A stretch of DNA of 64,000 nt, from the NCBI GenBank assembly GCA_016801845.1, contig CM028908.1:27548103-27612102 (forward strand), given 5' to 3'. The translations under genes and the position numbers were made by a program. The notes under the pieces are model-generated. The model did not search any database. It was not told the origin of the DNA and worked only from the letters and a program-made list of their open reading frames with translations. This document shows positions 21,629-33,698 of the stretch, in pieces. Every line of letters begins with the position of its first letter. Within the stretch, counting starts at the first letter, position 1. This stretch comes from Polydactylus sextarius (lineage: Eukaryota > Chordata > Actinopteri > Polynemidae).

Positions 21629-22410
21629 CATATATGACTGACACCAGGACCAGTTCTAGTTCCAGTTCTAGTTCGTTTAACCGGCGTCTAAGACCTTGTT
21701 TGTTTTATCTCAGAGCTGCAGACGTAACAATGTTAGCATCAAACACAACAACAACAAGTCTTTACCAGTGATTTCATCAGTTTTGTTTTAAAAGTTTAGT
21801 TGTTAAGCTAAGACATCTGGTTTTGTACTGCCCCCTGGTGGCTGGACACATTAGCCCCGCCCCCTTCTGGCTAACACAGATTATGGGCGGAGCTTCGGTC
21901 CAACAGCTTCACTTCAGACTGAGACCGTGACGTTTGTATCTGTGATATTTTCATTTTTGACAACAGGAAGAAGCGGAGACTCGTTAGTCATCTTAACATA
22001 CATTTGTACGTCGTTAACGTTCATCTATGACTGAAACCAGAACCCAGGTCTAGTTCTGGACCCGTGCCCGTCAAACCATAGCGACATTAGCACCAAAACA
22101 CGACGACAAACACAAGCATTCACAAGCTGTTTTCTTAGATCGTGTTTCCAAATTTAAAGATGAGCGACATGACGATTTCCTCAGAAGTGAAGCTAAAACA
22201 TCTGGTTTTGCCCCCGGCCCCCTGGTGGCTAGCTGCAGTACAGACGATTATCCCCGCCCCCTTTTGGCCAACACAAATAGTGGGCGGGGCTTTGGCCCAA
22301 CAGCTTCACTTCAGACCAAGTCTGCAGCGTTTCTCTCCAGGTTATTTTAATTTTTGATGAGCAGGAGGAAGCGGAGGCTCGTCGGCCATCTTTACATAAA
22401 CAATCCAACG
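21629..22410. repeat. diverged tandem duplication, about 385 bp unit
   Basis: Unit 1 (21629-22022) and unit 2 (22023-22410) share, in order: ATGACTGA-ACCAG, TTAGCA-CAAA, ACATCTGGTTTTG, CCCCCTGGTGGCT, CCCCGCCCCCTT, TGGGCGG-GCTT, CCAACAGCTTCACTTCAGAC and GAAGCGGAG-CTCGT. The anchor ACATCTGG lies at 21813 and 22198. Confidence 0.85.
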
Positions 22411-22499
22411 CTCTGATGTGTTTTTAAAAACAGTCCCAACGTTTACGTCTTCATGACCAAGACTTGGGTCCAGTCCAGTCTTGTTACACTGATTTCCCA

Positions 22500-22640
22500 G
22501 AAACAAAATCAACTCTGCTGCAGCGTGAAACTCGTTTATTCATAGCAATTACACTAATGTCTCCAACCGTACGTGGTAATGATTTATTGATGTTAAAACT
22601 CTGCACGTTGCACCATTAAATCTGTCCAGACTCCAAATAA
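22500..22640. other. unique, possibly conserved non-coding stretch
   Basis: CTCGTTTATTCATAGCAATT, TGGTAATGATTTATTGATG and CACCATTAAATC in repeat-free sequence after the duplication. Compositional call. Confidence 0.25.
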
Positions 22641-23216
22641 TCCTGGTCACACCTTGTTGTTGGAGGAAGGGCTGAGTCGGCTCCATCCATCCATTAACCG
22701 TCCACGTCGTTAGTTCACTCATCCACCCACCTCATCACCGGCTGCCGTTATGAAGCCTGACGTTGGACTCATTAGCTAACCATCCTTCTCTCTCTCTTTT
22801 CTTTTTTTCTCCTGCGTCGCCTCCTCCAGCGAGTGCATTAGCAGATTAGAAAAGAGAAGAGATGAAACACCTTCTGTCCTCGCGCCAACTCCCTCCAGCT
22901 ACAGCTGCTTCATTTCTCTCATAAAGTCTCTTTCAACCGTTTTCTCTTGTAACAAATTCTCAAAAAAAAAAAAACGTCATTTTTACAGAAATCTGATCTG
23001 TTTTCATCCTTAACTCCTCCTCCACTCAACTTCATCTTCAGGTGACAGAAATCTGATCTCAGATCAGCTGAATGTTACGTTTATTACATAAGAACATAAA
23101 TCAACCTGTCGTCTGGACTCTAGTTGACTCAGCAACGTACGACGACGTCACAGACGAAGAGAAACCGTCAAACCGACGACGACTCAGCAACGATTGTTAC
23201 CATGAAGAATTAGAGT
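22641..23216. other. no gene recognised
   Basis: Pyrimidine-rich near 22785-22815 and an A12 run near 22963-22974. Confidence 0.5.
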
Positions 23217-23222
23217 CACGAG

Positions 23223-23390
23223 GGAGGAAAATGATGATTAAATTTACCAGAATAAAAGTCACAAATTTGCGAGAATTAGTCATGAATTTACAAGACAAAA
23301 AGTCGTAAATTTACCAGAATAAAAGTCGTGAATTTACAAGAATAAAAGTAGTAAATTTACCAGAATAAAAGTAACATATTTACGACTTTT
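23223..23390. repeat. 21-bp unit repeat
   Basis: About seven units of AAATTTACCAGAATAAAAGTC type. The left edge (GGAAAATGATGATTAAATTT) resembles the left end of the element at 62975. Confidence 0.85.
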
Positions 23391-23898
23391 ATTGTAAAAA
23401 CTTCAGAAGGATTTCTGTCAATCCAGATGAAAACAGACTCACTCATCGTTTCATTAATCAGGAGCAGAAATAATCAGCGAAGCTTCAATCAGCCTCCACA
23501 GACTGTTCCCACCACGAGCAACAAACTAAATATAAAATAAAACTACAGTTGTTACATCATCGCTGCAGCAGCAGAAACAAAATGAAGATAAAGAAACATT
23601 AAATAAACATATAATATAAAGTATAAAGACGTTTGTTCAACCACATGAACCAGTTCATGGTGACGACGTCAAACACGATGTAATTTACAACTAATCTCAA
23701 CAAACCAGAGGCAGAACGGACGTTAAATATAAATAAGATGAATGTTATAAATAAAATGTTATAGATAAAATAACAAAGAGGAAAATAAACTGAAACAAAT
23801 GTTTCTGAGGAATTAAACTGAAGAAGAAGAAAAAGATAAAAAGAGACGAAGATGAAGACAAAGATCGGCCTTGTGACGGCGGAGGAGACACTGGGGGC

Positions 23899-23899
<1 letters not shown>
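23391..23899. other. no gene recognised
   Basis: AT-rich unique sequence with ATAAATAAAATG words. Confidence 0.5.

Positions 23900-23985
<86 letters not shown>
23900..23985. repeat. (TG)n microsatellite
   Basis: Perfect TG, about 43 copies. Complementary to 24081-24122. Confidence 0.98.
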
Positions 23986-23988
<3 letters not shown>

Positions 23989-24079
23989 ATATCCATGGGC
24001 TGCAGTGACGCATCAACACACACTGAATACAGAGAAGTATTAAATATATGTGTGTTTGAATGTATGAATTCCACTGATG

Positions 24080-24080
<1 letters not shown>

Positions 24081-24122
<42 letters not shown>
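24081..24122. repeat. (CA)n microsatellite
   Basis: Perfect CA, about 21 copies, 95 bp after the TG array. Confidence 0.98.
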
Positions 24123-24124
<2 letters not shown>

Positions 24125-24811
24125 GATGTGACTGTGTATTGTGCTGCAGTCGTTTCATAACATCAGTGTTTCAGTCATGTGACGAGACAAAGATGTAGTT
24201 TTATAACTAATAATAATTTATTTTATCGCTGATATTAGTAAAAATTATGACAAGTTTTTTATTTCATTTGTTGAGAACAAAGTCACATTTTCATAAATAA
24301 AGTTTAATAATTAATGAACGTGAATCATGAATAATCAATAATATATGAAGAAGATTTATAAGTTTTTAATTCATCAAACAGACTCATGGATCAATACTGA
24401 GTCAATAATTTAACTAGAATCATGTTTTTAATAAATATCATTATTTAATACGAATCAAACCAACTGTTACTGATCTAGTTACAGCTTAAAGTTGTACAAC
24501 TGATAAACTGATAAACTATAGTTTGTTTCCTCTGAAACAAAATGTAACAATGTAACAGTTTGTTTATTCTCTGTGGTTGTAAGTTACAGATGTTTCCTGA
24601 ACTCATCATCGACGTGTTTGTCTTTAATTAAACTGATCCTCAGTCAGTCGACGTTAACCTGGTGAAACAACCAGACCAGTTAAACTGACTAATGTGTGTC
24701 AGTGACGTCACGGAGGTCGTGACCTTTGACCTCTGATTGATCACTTTAATTATGAACGTTTCTGTAAAAGGAGACAAACATCTGAACAAGAAGGTCTCAA
24801 TCCACAAATGT
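24123..24811. other. AT-rich, no gene recognised
   Basis: Rich in TAATAATTTA and ATTAATGAA words. No coding signal. Confidence 0.55.

Positions 24812-24857
<46 letters not shown>
24812..24857. repeat. (CA)n microsatellite
   Basis: Perfect CA, about 22 copies. Confidence 0.97.
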
Positions 24858-24859
<2 letters not shown>

Positions 24860-24972
24860 CTCTCTGTCAGTAATCCAGTTGGATATTGTTGGACTCCAGA
24901 GGACCTTTAATTAAAAAACCGAATCAATGAACGTTTCTCACCTCAGCTCCACCGACGACACACTGACCTGTT

Positions 24973-24977
24973 ACACA

Positions 24978-25048
<71 letters not shown>
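24973..25048. repeat. (CA)n microsatellite
   Basis: CA with one AA interruption near 24980, about 37 copies. Confidence 0.97.
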
Positions 25049-25049
<1 letters not shown>

Positions 25050-25716
25050 ACGGTGTCACTACGTGATTCATGTTTTTATGTAACGATCAGAGTTGGTCAC
25101 ACCCAGCTGAACATGCTCCGCCCCGTTTAAAACAAACAGAGTTTCATATAGAAAACAACTAGCAAGTAGTCCATTAGCTTGATGCTAACACATAATGGAA
25201 AGCACCATAGACGGGCTAACAGAATTAGCGGTTGTGGTAATTTAACTCGTTTACCTCAACAAGCTTCACATAAAACATGACGTGACCTTGAATTTAAAGT
25301 CATATACGTCCTGAACTCTGAGAAAACAAAGTTAAAACCACAAACTTTTCATTGTTTATTCATTTTTTTAAAAAAAAATCACAAAAACGTGATCTGCCAC
25401 GGAGCCAAGATGGCGTCCGTGAGAACAGCAGAAACTGAAGTGAGATGTGTCGAGACTCCGACCTCCAGTCGTCGAGGTCACAACCTCCTTTGTCTTCTCT
25501 CGTTAATAAAACGAGTCTGAGTCTTACTGGGACGGTCGCTGTCCCAGTTTCACTTCTAATGACGCAGCAGTTCTGGTGAAGTGAAGATTCACACGTTTCA
25601 TTTTGTTTCATCATGAAACGACTGAGACCACGACTGTTCTTTTATTAAAACGACCCATGTTTGAAATTACTGACGTTTAACGAAGAGACTCGAAGAATTT
25701 AACTCAAATAAACTGA
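25049..25716. other. no gene recognised
   Basis: Unique-looking, including CCAAGATGGCGTCCG at 25406 and an A/T run near 25363-25380. Confidence 0.5.
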
Positions 25717-25793
25717 GTCCAGACCAGACCAGACCAGACCAGACCAGACCAGACCAGACCAGACTAGACCAGACCATACCAGACCAGACCAGA
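25717..25793. repeat. 5-bp tandem repeat (AGACC)n
   Basis: About 15 copies of AGACC, with AGACT and ATACC variants. Confidence 0.95.
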
Positions 25794-26226
25794 ACTCGTC
25801 TATAAAACCAGAACATGGACTATCTGTTAGTGTGAAACTCAACAACCGTCTGAAGTCGATTCTTCATGGAAACAACAACAGATTGTTCACAAACACGTTA
25901 GAAAGAATGAGGACAATGAAGAAGCAGAGAGACGACGGACGGAGCCGGATCAGTCCGACCTCCTGCTGGGACCAGGACAAGCTGCTCTGAGGAGACAACA
26001 ATCGTCTCATATCACTGCTGCACTGAGAGGAACCAGAGACGGTGAGACGAAGACAAAACATCAGGCTGAAAAGTCTGGATGTGAAAATAAAACATGTTGG
26101 AACAGTTTTCTGCTGCTGTCGCCTCAAAAACTACGAGTTTATGGATAAAAGAAGGTTTTTAATTTTTACTCTGAAGCTGCGACGGCAAACAATTGATCTT
26201 TATCACCATGACAACGAGTCCAACTC
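25794..26226. other. no gene recognised
   Basis: Two opposed short frames (25864-26127 minus, 26042-26254 plus) with no domain. Confidence 0.5.
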
Positions 26227-26424
26227 CCCTCAACAGATATGTTACGTTGGTTGAAGTAATATCCAGTTTGACCGTCTTTTGTTTTCACAACCAAATAGTT
26301 AACAATGAAAGTAAATGGGGCAGTCAGCCAAACGGATCTAAATTGTCATTTTTTAACCACTAATAAAGCTCAAAATATCACTTGACTTCAGCAGTAGCAT
26401 GAACAGGGTCCCTACACATAAACT
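26227..26424 (-). repeat. dispersed repeat R1, inverted copy
   Basis: Reverse complement of 15853-16031, more complete at the GTTGAGG end, where it matches 7578-7653. Confidence 0.85.
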
Positions 26425-26559
26425 GAACAGTCCAGATGTTTTGTCGTCGTCTTTATTTTCAACCTACAGTTGAGTTTTAAAGGTAAATTTTAAACGTTTG
26501 TTTGTTTCCTTGATCATTTTACGATGTTAACTCACATTAGAGTTGCTGGCGTCACTAAT

Positions 26560-26700
26560 CTTTAGATGTCTAACACTTAGCATCGCTATCATTTAACATT
26601 GCTAACGTTTAGCATCTTTAATGTTTAGGATCACTACCCTGTAGCCTCACTAACGGTTAGCATCTCTAAAAATCAGCATCTGTAACAGTACCGTTAGCTT
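26560..26700. repeat. 16-bp degenerate repeat (ATCGCTAACACTTAGC family)
   Basis: Irregular copies of TTAGCATC-CTAACA type, the same family as 27246-27393. Confidence 0.65.
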
Positions 26701-26859
26701 CGTTTAGCTAGCGCTTTTCTAAAAATGTGTTTATTCATGAACATTTTCACTCTGACTGACGACGTTTTCATCTGGTTCTAGAAAGTCTGTGAGTTTGGTT
26801 CATTTAGTTCCGACCACCAGCAGCGAAACAAACGATACTCACCTTTTATTTTTGTGGTG

Positions 26860-27010
26860 ATTCATAATAAAATCCACAGGAAGCAGCAGAGCTCCGGGAT
26901 AATTAACACATTTCTCTCTCTCTAATGTGATTTGTGTGTAAAATACTTCAGACCACTCAGGAATAAAAATAACGTATGAGCAGGTTGAATCTTGTCAGAG
27001 CCTGAGGCAG
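26860..27010. other. unique, possibly conserved non-coding stretch
   Basis: CCGGGATAATTAACAC, CTAATGTGATTTGTG and GGAATAAAAATAACG in repeat-free sequence. Compositional call. Confidence 0.25.
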
Positions 27011-27060
27011 AAAACAGAGACTCATGGAAACAAGTTGAAGTTTTAAATATGAGGTTAGCT

Positions 27061-27110
27061 CAGGCTAAAGCTAACAGCAGGCGTCCTAGGACGTCCAACA
27101 TGGCGGATCA
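27061..27110 (-). repeat. dispersed repeat with CCACCATGTTGGG core, inverted copy
   Basis: Minus strand reads GATCCGCCATGTTGG, GTCCTAGGA, GCTGTTAGC. Compare 1355, 53332 and 61373. Confidence 0.55.
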
Positions 27111-27245
27111 AAAGTTAACCCGAGGACCTGATCTATGAACATGTGACCCACTGGATTTGTCAAACATGTTACATTGTAACGATCTTATTTTGAGGACAAC
27201 GGGACAATGTTACAAACGCTAATTTAAGTCTGGATGCAACTATTA

Positions 27246-27393
27246 ACATCGCTAACGTTTAGCGACACTAACACTTAATATCGCTAACACTTAGCATCTC
27301 TAACTCCTAGCATCTTTAACATTTAACATCTCTAACATTTAGCATCTCTAAAGCTTAATATCGCTAACACTTAGCATTGCTAACACTTAGCCA
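27246..27393. repeat. 16-bp tandem repeat, about 9 units
   Basis: Units such as ATCGCTAACACTTAGC, ATCTCTAACATTTAGC and ATTGCTAACACTTAGC. Another GCTAA-based repeat, unrelated in period to the 26-mer. Confidence 0.85.
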
Positions 27394-29795
27394 CGTGTCT
27401 TTGGGAACAAAACACTTAATAAGAGTCAAACTCATAAAGAGGAAAATGTCAAAATACTAATGAGCATTTTGTTTCGATAACTTTGTTTTTATAATCGTTT
27501 GGAGATGTAATCGAATCCAAAACACACGTTTCCATTAGTACAGGCCTAGTTACATTTGTTATGATGTGATCCAGACTGTTAGAGCGCCCCCTCTGGTTTG
27601 TTACTGCATCACATCAACGTCTCTTCCTGCTCCTCTGAGACTCCTGCAGTTATTAACCTCCAACCTTCAGTATCTGATGGATCCTCGGCTCCATCACTCT
27701 CTCATTCCTGTATCTCATCTCTCCATCACTCAGCCTCTGCTCCCTCCTCCTCCTCTGCTCTCCAGCTTCCTCTAGAGATTTAAGTGCATTAGTATAAGAG
27801 GCTCAGTGCTTCTCTCCCGGACTCCTTCAGCTCTCAGGTTCACATCAGAGCGACACGCAATCTCTCAGAGTATTTTTATGAAGCCGGCGATTGTCCACAG
27901 TAGAGAGACACAGAGTCCTTCACATCACATCCATTAGTCCAAAGATAAATATATAAATGTATAAATCTACAGTCAAGACCATCAAAGGTTTCTTTGTCGT
28001 GACCGAGGCCGGTGGTTTTACTCCGGGAAGGTGACGATGTGACGATGTGTTGTCTTGTTGTCTTGTTACGTTAAAGTTTAACGTCGTTCTCGAATGTTTG
28101 CGACCGCAGAGTTAATTAACGTCAATCAAACTTAAAATTTCAATCAATCAATTAATTATTCAAGTGATTTTGTCACAACGTCACATGTGTTTGGTTTCTC
28201 TTTCTAACGTAACCTCATTATGTTCTTAAGCTCAAATAAAAGCAGCAGACGGTGACGTTTGGCCTCATCGGCTCAGTTTTCCAGGAAACTTTGAAATAAA
28301 ACGTTGAAGTGACAAACAGGTGCAGCTACTTTGTGTTGAATATGTTCAACAGAGACGTAAATATCTGCTTAGTTGTTTCACATATGATCCTTTTTGTCTT
28401 TTAAGACTGGAAATGTTTCCTGAACCAGACGACGGAGCTGAAAATAGATCAAACAGCTGCAGACTGAGGTGTTGACGTTTTTAATGAGCTCGTCACTCGG
28501 TCACTCAGTCCGATCGCTGTTAGTTTTGTCATTGACTGAAGATTTTCACACGTTGTCGATAAAACTATCACATTTATGATCAAGTTCACAATGAAACATA
28601 TGATCTGAAGAAACAATCACAGCTTCTAAACGACAACGAACTGAATTTAATCAAAGACTTTCAGACGTCACGTTTCACCAGTCAGGACCTCAAACTCTTG
28701 ACCCTTTATAGAAAAAGTATAAAGGACAAGAGTCGCCATTCAAACTTTAAAATGTGGACAAAAGTCCTGTCTATTGACGTTGTGATCAACTTTTTGATGG
28801 GTTGTATAGTTTGTGATCAATAACGGGTCAATCATCATGGTCGTTTTTGGATAATTTCAGGGTTTATAATGGATGATGTGTGTTGCGTTGACTGGATGAT
28901 GTCATCACATTAGAGTGGAGACGCTTTTATTAAAATTACCTGAAAGTAGTGTCTTTACACGCTGCTCAAAGACACAAATTTCACTCTGAGTTTTACTAAA
29001 GTTGTAGTCACACTTGTCCTCTTTCAGACAATGTTTCTACCTAAACATCAGGACGTACGGTTTTTTAATTATCTGCCTCTAACTGAGGAGAGAACCTCTC
29101 AAACGGCTCCACTGACTCCAGTGTTGATCCAGAACAGGGTTTTCGGAGAAAAGCAGAAACTACCCTTTTTCTAACTCGCTGTATTTTCCACATTTTTACC
29201 ACTAGGAACAAATAAATTACATCAGTGTGTTCGGTCAAGTCTTGTAGCTGTGATGGTGGATTCATTTTGGCAATAGGAGTTTTTGGTTTTGAATAAATAG
29301 CAGTAGTTTGAGAGGTGCACCGAGACTAATCTAAGAGATGACTCTTCTCACATGACTCTTCTCTGGTCATGTGATCAGGCTTCCAATTATAGTTTTGAAA
29401 TAAATTTCAAAACTTGAGCATTTTCATGTAGAAATAACAGAAATTACTCAAATTAAAACAAGAAAACTAAACCACAAAAAGGTCCACGTGCATTCTGGGA
29501 AATGTAGGTTATGTGCTCCAACCAGCAAGAAAACAAGTGAAGAACAACGACCTGTGATGATGTTATTGTGTAACAGTGTGTATTGTAACACACAGTCATG
29601 AAGTGAGCTACAAACAGTGTGTGACTAATGTACTGAGAGTTGGAGCGACTGTGGCGTCTACAGCTGAAGAATAGAGTCTTTGTTCAAATCAACAGAGACA
29701 GAAAAAAAACCAAATATTTTCCACAAAACGTCCTCTTACGTAAGCCGTCCCTCGTCTTCACCATCTCCGTGTTCCCTCTTGTTTCCTCTCGTCTG
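27394..29795. other. no gene recognised; small hairpin
   Basis: Long stretch of mostly unique sequence. A hairpin at 28695-28732 pairs CTCTTG/CAAGAG and CCTTTATA/TATAAAGG. The 66-aa minus frame at 29065-29265 has a basic run but no known domain. The Ser/Pro-rich frames at 27566-27783 come from CTCC-rich sequence. Confidence 0.5.
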
Positions 29796-29799
29796 CTCA

Positions 29800-29875
29800 G
29801 AAATCGAGGTCAGCATTAATTGAAATTCAGACACCTATTAATTAGTGAGAGGATTTCTCGGAGCCTCGCCACCGC
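29800..29875. other. unique, possibly conserved non-coding stretch
   Basis: GCATTAATTGAAATTCAG and CTATTAATTAGTGAG give two ATTAAT homeodomain-type cores 20-25 bp apart. No repeat context. Confidence 0.3.
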
Positions 29876-31049
29876 CGAGCTCTGACGTCGTCGTTCTTCT
29901 CGCTCTTCGGGGAATTTGACGACGAGTCCTCGTCCTCCGAGACGTGGAGGACAGACTCACACACGGCCTCGTTAGCTCAAACTGTGATGCATTGATTATC
30001 GATCGCCGCCCGGTCGACTCGTCGACGAGGTGATTTGTTAGTTGAAGGATCTCTGGTGGACGCTGATGATTAAAAATACTGATGGTTGTTGTGACGCCGC
30101 TGCAGCTTCAGATGTTCATCTGGTAACTTCACCTCCCGTTTGACTGATGGAACCGTTTTTAAAGACACATGAAACTAAAATGTCACCGTCTTTACTTCCT
30201 GTTTCACAGATAAAACTCGACTAGTTCTTCTGGTCAAAACCACGTCTGAGGCTGAAACACAGATCGACTGATAAATCAGACAAACTGCTGCTTCTTTGTG
30301 AATAAAGGAGCCAGTTGAACTGGTTCATCTTCTGGTGAAACATTTTCCTGGTCACAGACGTCACAACTGGATCCTCCAGGAGCAGCTGGACCTAAACCCT
30401 GTCCTACCGAGGGAGAAAGTCCTGGTTTAACGTTTAAATAAGATCGTCAACAGGATCTTGAAGAAATTAGAGTTGTAACGTTTATGTTAGCATGCTAACC
30501 AGCTAGCTAGAGACCTGAACATGGACAGTTGGAGAAGAAGCAGTCGAGCATGTGAAGACTGGGACTGATTAGAGAAATTCATGATCTTGAGTCATCATAG
30601 ATAAAGTCAGAGTATCAGGAGGATGTACGGCCTCTAAATGGTCCAGGTTAGAGGTAAAAAAGAAAAAACTAAATGACGTCAAATCATCAACATAACTGGT
30701 CCAACAAGACCCAACATCACCACAGTCAAGACTAAAGTCTTCACCTTGTTGACCTTTACTTTTTAACTAGTGTGTTAAACCATAACTATGACATAGTCAA
30801 ACCAAAGACCTTCACCTGCTTCTTCTGAGAAAATCTTTTATATCCAAGACAAACTGAAATTGAAATGAATCAACATCAAATCACTGTTACTTCTTCCACC
30901 ACAGTCTCCACCTCACATGAAACATGGAGCCACACAAGCAAACATCAGCACTAGTGAGACTTTGATTATTGATTAGAATTGAAAACAAGCCGCAGATATG
31001 TTGGTGGAGACGATCACGGTCCAGATCCATGATTAACGTTCTGTCCAGT
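29876..31049. other. no gene recognised
   Basis: Begins CpG-rich (GCCGCCCGG, GTCGTCG) to about 30040, then ordinary. GGATCCTCCAGGAGC near 30370 weakly echoes the LINE fragments. Confidence 0.45.
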
Positions 31050-31168
31050 GATGATTCACCGTTAAAAAGGAGAAGAAGAAGAAGACGTTGATCCTCATTT
31101 CTGGTCAGTGAACAACCATTTGAGACTAAACTACCCTGTTGACATTCACACACTACGACATAACAACA
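31050..31168 (+). repeat. dispersed repeat R2, copy 1
   Basis: GATGATTCACCGTTAAAAAG, GTTGATCCTCATTTCTGGTC, AACCATTTGAGACTAAACTA. The second copy at 39318-39432 differs by one triplet and one or two bases. Confidence 0.9.
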
Positions 31169-32069
31169 TAGTCAACATAGTTTACTACATGGACGTGAAC
31201 TAATCTAAGTATCTGAACTGAGACAAACTTTAGGACCTTTGTGGTTTTGGTCTCGACAGTAACAACCAGTCTTTACAAAGTTGGTGTTGATACTGAAAAC
31301 AAAAGCTCAACAAACTCTAAGACTCTGTGATCTGTGTTTTCCAGAGTGTGTGTGGATTAAAGCAGCAGAGACGACGTGATGAGCGACGGTTTTATGATCG
31401 TTTCAGGAGAAAAATGTCAACGAGAACATGTTAAAACTTCAAACTCAGCGGCGACGAGACAGACTCTGAAGACACCAGAGAGTTTGTGAGTCCGGGTGTG
31501 AAATTTAAAGTAAAAGACTTTAGTAGAAGAAATAAGAAATAAATAAATAAAGATGTGGAAATGAAATGTCAAGCGTGTCTGAGGGGGGCGGCGTCGTTCA
31601 ACAACACATCGATCAGCGTTTGTTTAAAAACGGCGCGACGTAGTTGAAGCTTCATCATCTGAGACATTGAGCTTCAAGCTTCTTTAACATAAAAGTCACT
31701 TTATTTCTCTTCTTTTTTCCTGCGGCGTCTTGTTAGAAACACCAGCTCCACATGTGAGAGCGAGAGACCAAACACACTCGGCTCGAAACAAAACAACAAA
31801 CAAACGGTTCATTTAGTGACGAGTTGCATCAGTTTGATACATAAATAAGAGAAACAGTCTGAGTGTTACGTCGAATGAATGGACATAAAACACAAGAACT
31901 AAAAACAAGGAGACAACAGTTGATCATGGACGACTGCAGAGGAACCACACACTGGACTGACCTGAGACCAGCTGTGTCATCAACATGTTTATCATTTACA
32001 TCATGAAAACCCGTCAGGTCGCCCTCTAGAGGAACGGACCACACGCACAGACTGAACGTCTCCAAAAAC
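31169..32069. other. no gene recognised
   Basis: Unique-looking. Short AAATAAATAAATAAAG run near 31534-31550. Confidence 0.5.
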
Positions 32070-32535
32070 AAAATGAAGACGTGAAATTACGAGAATAAAA
32101 GTCATAAAATTAAAAGTATAAAAGTCGTTTATTTACAAGAAAAAAGTTGTAAATTTGCGAGAATAAAAGTCACAAAATTTCACAATGAAAGTCTTAAATA
32201 TACAAGAAAAACTAGTAAAATTACAAAAAGTTGTGAATTGGCGAAAATAAGTTGTTTATTTACAAGAATAAAAGTCGCAAATTTATGAAAAAATAAGTTG
32301 TAAATTTACAAGAATAAAAGTTGTAATTTTACGATAAAGTTATTTATTTATCAGCTGATATGTGGAAGGATTTTATTTTGAAAAGTCCAGCGAGTCTCGT
32401 CCAACGTGTCCTTGTCTACAGTCAAGTCTCTGATGCAGATCTACATCCAGTCCTGTAGGTGGCGACAGTTCTGGTCCAGAACCAGAACTCTAGTCTCCAG
32501 CTACAGTTAGCATGCTAGCTGCTAACGGCTGACAA
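32070..32535 (+). repeat. composite repeat: 21-bp units plus unique tail, copy 2
   Basis: About twelve 21-bp units then the tail (GATATGTGGAAGG, GTCTCGTCCAACGTGTCC, CCTGTAGGTGGCGACA). About 95% alike in the tail to 20090-20270, while the unit arrays differ in length and order. Confidence 0.88.
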
Positions 32536-32859
32536 CAGGCTGGTTGTGATGCTGGATCAGATCAGACCCACTGAGACCTGATCCAGGACTCGAGAAGACC
32601 CTCTAGTCCCAGGTGACGTTGTCCTCGGTGGATTTGATCAATCAAAAATCAATGAAGCAGAACTTTAATCTGACGTCTCCAGGGACCAGGAAGTGACTTC
32701 AAACAGCTTCAATACGTTTATTAAAAACCAGCGGATCTGATCCGTTTAGATCCGGACACGTTGAACGACGTCGTCGCTACGATCACACGTCAACATCTGA
32801 TCATCACCGGCGAAGGAAAATGTTGCACAAGTTTACAGAGACACTGCAATCTCCACGGG
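32536..32859. other. no gene recognised
   Basis: Unique-looking sequence. Confidence 0.5.
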
Positions 32860-32911
32860 TCACACACACACACACACATTATCATCACACACACACACAC
32901 ACACATTATCA

Positions 32912-32943
<32 letters not shown>

Positions 32944-32972
32944 CATCACACACACACACACACACACACACA
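32860..32972. repeat. compound (CA)n / CATTATCAT repeat
   Basis: CA blocks separated twice by TTATCAT and once by TCAT. Confidence 0.96.
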
Positions 32973-32984
32973 GCTGCAGGGCTG

Positions 32985-33125
32985 AGGGCTCAGCATCGTC
33001 TTTGAACTCCACAGTGTTGATGAAAACAGCATAAATTAGCATTAATCCCTCAGATGTGCATGTGTTGCTGCGTTGTTGTGTGTTGGTCTTTGTGTGAGAC
33101 TTTATCCTCACTGTGTAATCACTGG

Positions 33126-33127
<2 letters not shown>
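32985..33127. other. unique, possibly conserved non-coding stretch
   Basis: Lies between CA and TG arrays. ACAGCATAAATTAGCATTAA and CAGATGTGCATGTG are candidate factor-site clusters. Compositional call. Confidence 0.28.

Positions 33128-33161
<34 letters not shown>
33128..33161. repeat. (TG)n microsatellite
   Basis: Perfect TG, about 17 copies. Confidence 0.97.
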
Positions 33162-33162
<1 letters not shown>

Positions 33163-33310
33163 AGTAACGAGCCGTGGCCGTTGACTCCTTATCACAACAA
33201 CCACCGGTGAATTCCTCGATGCTGCGACAACGAGGCCGAAGGCGCTCGACTCGTTCTGAGTCTGAACTATAAATAGACTCTTACTTTGAAATGTAAGTAC
33301 GCTGCCTAAC

Positions 33311-33394
33311 CCACACACACACACAGACACACACACACACACACAAACAAACACACACACACACACACACACGCAGACAAACACACAGACACAC
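33311..33394. repeat. imperfect (CA)n microsatellite
   Basis: CA broken by GACA, AACAAA and CGCAGACAAA. Confidence 0.95.
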
Positions 33395-33567
33395 AGATTA
33401 AACTCTCTTTTATGAAGCTGGTTGGTCTGTGAGCAACTTAAATGTTGTAAATTTACCAAAATAAAAGTCATAATTTCAACAGGATTTTTCTTCAGAATAA
33501 ACAAAGTTTCTACTCTTTTCAGTCCAGATACTGATGATGATGTGGTGTTGAGACGAAACATCAAGGA

Positions 33568-33698
33568 TGTGTGTGTACTATATGTACTGTGTGTACTGTG
33601 TGTACTGTGTGTACTGTGTGTACTATGTGTACTGTGTGTACTGTGTGTACTGTGTGTACTGTGTGTACTGTGTGTACTGTGTGTACTGTGTGTACTAC
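33568..33698. repeat. 9-bp minisatellite (TGTACTGTG)n
   Basis: About 13 units. It explains the VLCVLC frame. Confidence 0.95.
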
